Assembly (NCBI RefSeq): GCF_041361465.1
Contig: NZ_JBGKAC010000002.1
Coordinates: 1 to 64,000 of the forward strand
Direction of reading: 5' to 3'
Source: Halobaculum sp. MBLA0143
Lineage (GTDB): Archaea; Halobacteriota; Halobacteria; Halobacteriales; Haloferacaceae
DNA: 64,000 bases
In this document: positions 61,626 to 64,000 of the stretch, in pieces
Layout: each line of letters opens with the position of its first letter
Position numbering within the stretch: the stretch's first letter is position 1
Translations under genes and position numbers: made by a program
The notes under the pieces: model-generated
What the model saw: only the letters and a program-made list of their open reading frames with translations
Database searches by the model: none
Told to the model about the DNA's origin: nothing

Positions 61626-61701
61626 GCTCACACGGGTCGTCCGTGTCCACGACCGGACACGGCGACGGTTCGACTCCGTCGGTGGGTCTCTCCGAGAGGG
61701 G
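61626..61701 (+). promoter_or_regulatory. T-loop leader RNA element, copy 5, with pseudoknot-capable interior
   Basis: The closing stem is weak: GCTCAC (61626-61631) with GTGGGT (61682-61687). The interior holds two interleaved perfect complementarities: GGTCGT (61635-61640) with ACGACC (61649-61654), and CCGTGTCC (61641-61648) with GGACACGG (61655-61662). The order A-B-A'-B' allows a pseudoknot or a switch. The T-loop hairpin is CGACGG-TTCGACT-CCGTCG (61663-61681). A CTCC-GAGA-GGGG hairpin (61690-61701) lies 10 bases before the ATG. Confidence 0.7.
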
Positions 61702-61711
61702 GTGAACACCA

Positions 61712-62305
61712 ATGCAACGACGCACGATGCTGGCGGCCCTCGGATCGGTCGCCGTCGGCGGCGCGACGGCGATGAGTACAGGTGCGTTCACCAGCGTCAG
61801 TACCAACCGAGGCGTGGACGTGTCCGTGGCGAGCGACACGGACGCACTGTTAGCGCTCCGACCGGCCGACACCCCGAACGGCGCGTACGCGACGGCGGCC
61901 AACGGGACACTGTCGCTGGACGTGACCGGCGCCGACGGTGGTCCCGGTGTGAACCCGGACGCGCTGACCGTCCTCGACGACGTGTTTCGAGTGGAGAATC
62001 GGGGGACGAGCACCGTCGAACTCACCGGCGAGAAGACCGGCTCCTACCCCGACGCGGTGGTGTTCGGAGTGAACCAAGCGAGAGGCGGGTTCACCGAACT
62101 CGACGTGTTCCACACGCTCGACCCCGAGGCCCCGACCGGGATCGACTCGGACCTCCTGTTCGAGGGAGAACAGCCACGCGGCAGCGGCAGTCGGCAGATT
62201 CCAGTCGGTCACTCGTACTACGTCAGTCTCCTGATCGACACGCGGGGTATCTCCGCCGACGAGGTGCTGATCGACGGGCTCGAGCTCACGGCCGATGCAG
62301 TGTAA
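61712..62305 (+). CDS. DUF1102 domain exported protein
   Basis: A 197-residue exported protein with signal QRRTMLAALGSVAVGGATAM, family box GAFTSVSTNRGVDVSVASD, LDVTGADGGPGVNPDALTVL and VENRGTSTVELTG. It has the basic length of a single DUF1102 domain with no fused module. Its first 25 codons are almost identical in sequence to those of 58340, a sign of recent duplication or gene conversion at the 5' end. The next leader element starts two bases after its stop. Confidence 0.84.
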   Translation: MQRRTMLAALGSVAVGGATAMSTGAFTSVSTNRGVDVSVASDTDALLALRPADTPNGAYATAANGTLSLDVTGADGGPGVNPDALTVLDDVFRVENRGTSTVELTGEKTGSYPDAVVFGVNQARGGFTELDVFHTLDPEAPTGIDSDLLFEGEQPRGSGSRQIPVGHSYYVSLLIDTRGISADEVLIDGLELTADAV

Positions 62306-62307
62306 CA

Positions 62308-62348
62308 ACCCACGTTCGGCGTACAGCGGTTCGACTCCGCTGGTGGGT
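62308..62348 (+). promoter_or_regulatory. T-loop leader RNA element, copy 6 (minimal)
   Basis: This is the smallest copy: 41 bases between two genes. ACCCAC (62308-62313) pairs with GTGGGT (62343-62348). The interior is just 10 bases. The T-loop hairpin CAGCGG-TTCGACT-CCGCTG (62324-62342) has an A-T pair where other copies have G-C. No second hairpin; the ATG at 62354 follows five bases later. It shows which parts are indispensable: closing stem plus T-loop hairpin. Confidence 0.75.
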
Positions 62349-62353
62349 CTCGA

Positions 62354-63577
62354 ATGAACAGGCGAACGCTACTCGCCGCACTCGGCGCGGTCGGAGGAGT
62401 CAGCGGCGTAATCGGCTCGGGTGCGTTCACCAGTGTCGTCGCCGAGCGGACGATCTCCGTCGAGACGGCCGCCGACGAGGACGCGCTGGTCGGACTCGAA
62501 CCCATCGACACGGCGAACGGGCGAGCGTACGCCACGACCGCGGCCGGCGACCGGCTCGCGCTGGCGTTCGGCGCGACCGAGGCGGGTGGTAGCGGGCTGG
62601 GGGCGGACTCGACCTACCAGCTCGACGACGTGTTCCGGGTGACGAACCGTGGGACACAACCGGTCTACGTCTGGGCGACGTTCGCGGGAGCAGACGAGTC
62701 CGCGTTGGAGACGACGGGTCCGAACCCGGACGTGTACGTCTATCCGAACGGAGACGCCGGGGACGTGTTGCGCGACAGCGAGGACGACGTGTCGTACCTC
62801 GGGGTCGGCGAGTCGGTCTCGGTCGGCGTGTTCTTCGACACCACGGGTGTCGCGGTTGGAGAGCTAGACCTGACGGTGACGATCAACGCTGCGGCGACGA
62901 ACCCCGCTTCCGGTGCGGTCGTTGCCGGCGACGGGACGACGATCCCGGGGCCGACGGGCGGACTTGCGGCACACTGGCCACTGGATCGAGTCGGGGAAGG
63001 GGTCGCCGAGGACGTCGTCGGCGGAGCAGACGGGTCGGTTCCGGAGGCGGTGACGGCTGCGGCCGGCAAGAGTGGCGGTGCAGTCCAGTTCCCAGAGGAA
63101 GACCAGTTCGTCGAGACCACGGCACGTCTGGGTGTGGGCAGTCCGTTCTCGCTGGCTGTCTGGGCGAACGCGGCCGGGTTCGACCAGACCGAGTACCCGT
63201 TGGCCGTTTCGAAGTGGCAGCGCGCCAGGAACCGTGACTACCTGATCGGGTATCACGGTCCGGAGGGGCGACTGTACACACAGTTCAACCGAGAGCCGGA
63301 CGGCAACAAAGCGACGTTGTTCGGTCCGGAGCCCGAGACCGGCGTCTGGTACCACTGTGTGCTGACGTACGACAGATCCGGTCGCGGACGGTTCTACGTC
63401 GACGGCTCGGTGGTCGGGGAGACGCAGGGGCCGTTCGGCACGTCGAGTTCACAGTTCGTGATCGGGTCGAAGGACGGCGGCGGGAACTCGTGGCACGGAC
63501 GTGTCGAGGACGTTCGGCTGTACGATCGGGCACTCGATCCAGGAGAGGTGACGGCGCTGTACGACGCGACGAAGTGA
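62354..63577 (+). CDS. DUF1102 protein fused to a LamG/concanavalin-like domain
   Basis: A 407-residue exported protein. Residues 1-195 form a DUF1102 domain (NRRTLLAALGAVGGVSGVIG, GAFTSVVAERTISVETAAD, VTNRGTQPVYVWA). Residues about 210-405 form a LamG-type jelly roll: LAAHWPLDRVGEGVAEDVVG, FSLAVWANAAGF, WYHCVLTYDRSGRGRFYVDG and DVRLYDRALDPGEVTALYD are the classic blocks. LamG domains bind glycans or proteins, so it is probably an adhesive surface protein. Confidence 0.87.
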   Translation: MNRRTLLAALGAVGGVSGVIGSGAFTSVVAERTISVETAADEDALVGLEPIDTANGRAYATTAAGDRLALAFGATEAGGSGLGADSTYQLDDVFRVTNRGTQPVYVWATFAGADESALETTGPNPDVYVYPNGDAGDVLRDSEDDVSYLGVGESVSVGVFFDTTGVAVGELDLTVTINAAATNPASGAVVAGDGTTIPGPTGGLAAHWPLDRVGEGVAEDVVGGADGSVPEAVTAAAGKSGGAVQFPEEDQFVETTARLGVGSPFSLAVWANAAGFDQTEYPLAVSKWQRARNRDYLIGYHGPEGRLYTQFNREPDGNKATLFGPEPETGVWYHCVLTYDRSGRGRFYVDGSVVGETQGPFGTSSSQFVIGSKDGGGNSWHGRVEDVRLYDRALDPGEVTALYDATK

Positions 63578-63579
63578 CT

Positions 63580-63724
63580 GCCCACGCTGGTGTACGTGTC
63601 TCCACGTTCGGAGACACGACGCGGACTCCGTGGACGGCGTCTCCGGTTCGTGCCGGAGACCCCCGACACGGAGTCACCGTGTCGCGGCGGTTCGACTCCG
63701 CCGGTGGGTCTCCCCGAGAAGGGG
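63580..63724 (+). promoter_or_regulatory. T-loop leader RNA element, copy 7, with alternative pairings
   Basis: The closing stem is GCCCAC (63580-63585) with GTGGGT (63704-63709), beginning two bases after the preceding stop. Interior hairpins: GTGTCTCC/GGAGACAC (63596-63617), GTCTCCGG/CCGGAGAC (63639-63660) and GACACGG/CCGTGTC (63665-63683). In competition, GACTCCGTG (63624-63632) can pair with CACGGAGTC (63667-63675). The T-loop hairpin is CGGCGG-TTCGACT-CCGCCG (63685-63703), followed by CCCC-GAGAA-GGGG (63712-63724) and the ATG at 63735. Confidence 0.75.
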
Positions 63725-63734
63725 TAGTGTGAGT

Positions 63735-64000
63735 ATGCAACGACGCAAACTACTGATCGGAATCGGAACCGCAGTCGGCGCAGGAGCGGTTGGAACCGGT
63801 GCGTTCACCAGCGTCTCCGCAGAGCGTGACGTGACAGTGCAGGTGGCGGACGACGCGGACGCGCTGTTGGGCATCGAGACGGGTGACGGGCCGAACGCGA
63901 GTGCGTTCGCCGAGACGACCACCGACGGGACGGTCGCACTGGACTTCTCGGAGACGAGTGCTGGCGGCTCCGGGCTCGGGACGGACTCGGAGTACCAGTT
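63735..64000 (+). CDS. DUF1102 domain exported protein (truncated by the window end)
   Basis: The first 88 codons are visible. The signal is QRRKLLIGIGTAVGAGAVGT and the family box GAFTSVSAERDVTVQVADD. The following segment (LLGIETGDGPNASAFAE; ALDFSETSAGGSGLG) is closest to the start of the beta-helix protein at 59119. The rest lies outside the window. It may again be a fusion protein. Confidence 0.82.
   Translation, partial: MQRRKLLIGIGTAVGAGAVGTGAFTSVSAERDVTVQVADDADALLGIETGDGPNASAFAETTTDGTVALDFSETSAGGSGLGTDSEYQ

Noticed and set aside
46890-63724. TTCGACT hairpins as real tRNA genes
   Set aside because: The T-arm and an acceptor-like stem are present, but there is no canonical D-arm or anticodon arm in any copy, the interiors are unrelated to each other, and all copies sit in front of similar genes.

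Overview
This window comes from a haloarchaeon. It is GC-rich, the predicted proteins are strongly acidic, many starts look leaderless with a TATA-like box about 25-33 bases upstream, and several families are typical of Halobacteria (HalOD1, DUF7344-type winged helix proteins, amphi-Trp proteins, DUF1102 surface proteins, Tat signals). No rRNA, genuine tRNA gene, CRISPR array or insertion sequence is visible.

Layout. 0-13.6 kb: a Ski2-like helicase of lower GC than its surroundings, then housekeeping and membrane genes (sensor protein, winged-helix regulator, UMF1-type MFS transporter, APC permease with UspA, secreted metallo-beta-lactamase lipoprotein, TSUP exporter). 13.7-17 kb: a decay zone with a frameshifted signal peptide peptidase (sppA), a scrambled membrane-protein remnant, a frameshifted PQQ-propeller lipoprotein, and a degraded copy of the membrane gene intact at 18.5-19.1 kb. 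17-23.4 kb: assorted membrane and regulatory genes. 23.8-32.5 kb and 40.4-49.9 kb: two clusters of SipW/TasA-like secreted proteins. Each contains a four-gene export module (two TasA-like proteins, a SipW-type signal peptidase, a small anchored tail protein), and three further proteins carry a von Willebrand A domain inserted into the TasA-like fold. 33-40 kb: a P19-like lipoprotein, gene remnants, and several DUF7344/HalOD1 regulators, including a duplicated pair (zinc-ribbon membrane protein plus DUF7344 gene). 50-56 kb: divergent oligopeptide-type permeases, a secreted subtilase, an orphan archaellin and another DUF7344 regulator. 56-64 kb: a third SipW-type signal peptidase, a DUF1102-like glycosylation-rich tail protein, and a tandem run of DUF1102 surface proteins, two of them fused to beta-helix or LamG domains.

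The most striking feature is a recurrent structured element found seven times immediately upstream of exported-protein genes (47086, 48785, 58340, 59119, 61712, 62354, 63735). Each copy has a six-base closing stem (ACCCAC with GTGGGT and compensated variants), a variable interior of zero to five hairpins, and a terminal hairpin with the tRNA T-loop sequence TTCGACT joined without a gap to the closing stem. Six of seven are followed by a second hairpin, usually with a GAGA tetraloop, next to the start codon. The two stems together make 12 base pairs, the size of a tRNA acceptor/T-arm stack. In the DUF1102 run the element fills the gaps between genes, starting 2-38 bases after the preceding stop codon. 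My proposal is an undescribed tRNA-like leader or punctuation RNA family that controls or processes surface-protein messages. The structure is read by eye and the function is inference.

Taken together the window looks like a surface-filament or matrix locus: many Tat/SipW exported proteins, three dedicated signal peptidases, heavily sequon-bearing anchor proteins, a protease, an archaellin, and a set of membrane-linked winged-helix regulators.
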